Positions 62,653 through 64,000 of a DNA stretch of 64,000 nt are shown one piece after another. This DNA is from Methanolobus psychrophilus R15 (lineage in GTDB: Archaea > Halobacteriota > Methanosarcinia > Methanosarcinales > Methanosarcinaceae), in NCBI GenBank assembly GCA_000306725.1, contig CP003083.1, positions 372,001-436,000 on the forward strand. Reading direction: 5' to 3'. The translations under genes and the position numbers were made by a program. Below the pieces are notes generated by a model. That model was not told the origin of the DNA and ran no database searches. It saw nothing but the letters and a program-made list of their open reading frames with translations. Positions within the stretch are counted from its first letter, which is position 1. Each line of letters starts with the position of its first letter.

Positions 62653-64000
62653 ATGGAAGAAATGAACGGAGCAGAAATCCTTGTTAAATGCCTGGAGGAC
62701 CTTGGGGTCAGACACGTCTTTGGTTATACGGGAGCGGCAATACTTCCGGTATTTCATGCCCTGAAGGATAGCGGTATAGAGATAATCATCAATTCCAACG
62801 AGCAGTCGTCGGCGTTCAGCGCGGCGGGGTACTCGCGGTCTAGCGGACAGGTCGGTGTCGCAATAGTCACATCCGGACCTGCCATCACCAACACCCTCAC
62901 AAGCGTTGCGGATGCTTTTGGTGACAGTATTCCGTTGCTGGTATTTGCGGGGCAGGTCCCGGAGCATAAGATAGGCACCGACTCCTTCCAGCACATCAGC
63001 GTCAGGAATGTCTTTGGGGACGCTGCCAAGAAGGTCATCCAGCTCTCCAATGATGACGATGTCGAAACAATAGTCAAGGACGCCTACTACTTTGCAAAGT
63101 CTGGCAAGCCGGGACCTGTTGTCATAGATTTTCCCATGGACAAACAGCAGAAGGTCCACGAGTATCAGGGCATGAACGTCATGAGGTTCGAGGAGAGTTA
63201 TCATGACGACAGGCACCTGTGTGAGGAACAATGCGCAGAGTTCTTCCGGCTGCTGCTCAACTCCAGGAAACCGCTGCTCTACCTGGGCGGTGGCCTGAAC
63301 TCGGAAGCAGGAAGCAAGGCCATCAGGGAGTTCAACGAGCACTTCAATATTCCCTCGGTCAACACCCTCATGGCAAAGGGCGTCGTTGACGAGCGGGACG
63401 AACTCAACCTCGGGATGCTGGGCATGTTCGGCACTCCCTGCGCCAATATGCTCATCCAGGAGAACGACTTCTTCTTCGCCATCGGGGTCCGGTGGGATGA
63501 CAGGGTCGCGGAGAAGGTCGGGTTTGCAATAGGCACCGACATAGCCTACATCGATATCAATCCTGAAAAGATGCACCAGATAAAGATTGAACGCGGCCCG
63601 AAATTTACATTCATCGGTGATGCTGCCACAGCCATCCGGGACCTGCTCAATTATGCTAAAAAGCATAATATCACTCTGGATATACACGAGTGGCAGGAGC
63701 GTGCCAGATTCCTAAAGAGGTCCTGGCCTCTGGATTATAACAGGGAGTCCGAACATATACAATCTGCCGAGGTCATGGCCCTGCTGGCAGGCTATATCGA
63801 CGGGAACACGAAGATAACTACAGGCGTCGGCAACCATCAGATGCTTGCGGCCCAGTACCTGCCCATGCAAAGTGCAAAATCCTTCATGACATCAGGCTCT
63901 TTCGGAACAATGGGTTTTTCCCTGCCCACAGCCATCGGTGTCTGCTATGCCAACCCGGAGGCAAGGGTCATTGCTATCGACGGTGACGGCAGCCTGAAAA
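62653..64000 (+). CDS. ilvB: Acetolactate synthase large subunit (runs off the window)
   Basis: 449 complete codons from the ATG at 62653, with GGAGAA about eight bases upstream; the 3' end is beyond the window. ThDP-dependent enzyme that makes acetolactate or acetohydroxybutyrate for valine, leucine and isoleucine. The catalytic glutamate is in NSNEQSSAFSAAGYS; the region GTDSFQHISVRNVFG matches the family's FAD/substrate loop; the middle domain has KPLLYLGGGLNSEAGSKAI; the ThDP domain has VGNHQMLAAQYLP, SGSFGTMGFSLPTAIG and the start of the GDGS motif. Preceded by the valine-rich leader and hairpin. Confidence 0.88.
   Translation, partial: MEEMNGAEILVKCLEDLGVRHVFGYTGAAILPVFHALKDSGIEIIINSNEQSSAFSAAGYSRSSGQVGVAIVTSGPAITNTLTSVADAFGDSIPLLVFAGQVPEHKIGTDSFQHISVRNVFGDAAKKVIQLSNDDDVETIVKDAYYFAKSGKPGPVVIDFPMDKQQKVHEYQGMNVMRFEESYHDDRHLCEEQCAEFFRLLLNSRKPLLYLGGGLNSEAGSKAIREFNEHFNIPSVNTLMAKGVVDERDELNLGMLGMFGTPCANMLIQENDFFFAIGVRWDDRVAEKVGFAIGTDIAYIDINPEKMHQIKIERGPKFTFIGDAATAIRDLLNYAKKHNITLDIHEWQERARFLKRSWPLDYNRESEHIQSAEVMALLAGYIDGNTKITTGVGNHQMLAAQYLPMQSAKSFMTSGSFGTMGFSLPTAIGVCYANPEARVIAIDGDGSLK

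Noticed and set aside
62557-63687. Long minus-strand open frame opposite acetolactate synthase
   Set aside because: It is the mirror of the strongly conserved ThDP enzyme on the plus strand; no family features of its own.

Overview
The window looks like a chromosome segment of a methylotrophic or acetoclastic methanogen of the order Methanosarcinales (Methanolobus/Methanosarcina-like). The basis is archaeal information and division genes (FEN1, RNase HII, FtsZ, archaeal-type PheT, an intron-containing tRNA), a FilR1-type methanogen regulator, CooC, PGF-pre-PGF and PGF-CTERM surface proteins, a K+-independent membrane pyrophosphatase, TATA boxes about 25 nt upstream of starts, and some apparently leaderless genes. 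Genus is inference.

Layout. 0-16 kb is a phosphate/polyphosphate region: pstS-pstC-pstA (minus), an ArsC-like low-molecular-weight phosphatase, a pair of REP/MITE-like repeats, a CYTH-HD protein, a two-domain PPK2, a ferredoxin with a basic tail, a membrane-anchored CHAD protein, ppk1, a short ppx, a CARDB-like surface protein, and an AbrB-PhoU regulator. 16-27 kb holds aroC, a CDF transporter, lipoproteins, cooC-cupin, a structured intergenic RNA candidate, a c-type cytochrome with a PGF-CTERM anchor, a decayed cas1 fragment, a FilR1-like regulator, a TctA-like permease and a TtuA/NcsA-like enzyme. 27-40 kb holds hppA, a DHPS-like protein, ftsZ, a site-2 protease, K+ channel/TrkA genes, a TSUP permease, tRNA-Arg(TCG) with a 24-nt intron, and pheT with an apparent frameshift near its 3' end. 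40-60 kb holds a type IV pilus-like ATPase and membrane pair, rnhB, a PKD surface protein, purS-purQ, an archaetidyl transferase-like gene, an AsnB-Dph6 fusion, a glycosyltransferase, an atypical NRAMP-like transporter, lrgAB, fen and a CPBP protease. 60-62.4 kb is an accessory patch with a decayed MNT/HepT pair, an intact-looking HicA/HicB pair and an AT-rich orphan gene. The window ends inside an acetolactate synthase gene.

How the genes fit together. Phosphate uptake (Pst), polyphosphate synthesis (PPK1), its use or reversal (PPK2), hydrolysis (Ppx ASKHA domain and, separately, CYTH-HD), polyphosphate binding (CHAD) and regulation (PhoU) are collected within 16 kb. The membrane pyrophosphatase lies 12 kb further on.

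The strongest candidate for something undescribed is upstream of the acetolactate synthase gene (62442-62652). A TATA box sits 27 nt before a leaderless 25-codon reading frame in which 9 codons are valine, five of them consecutive. A hairpin encloses those codons, and a second hairpin, followed by a T-rich tract, begins over the leader stop codon. This has the layout of a branched-chain amino-acid attenuator, but in an archaeon. A second RNA-level candidate is at 21575-21717: four consecutive hairpins, one sequestering the Shine-Dalgarno sequence of a nine-codon reading frame.
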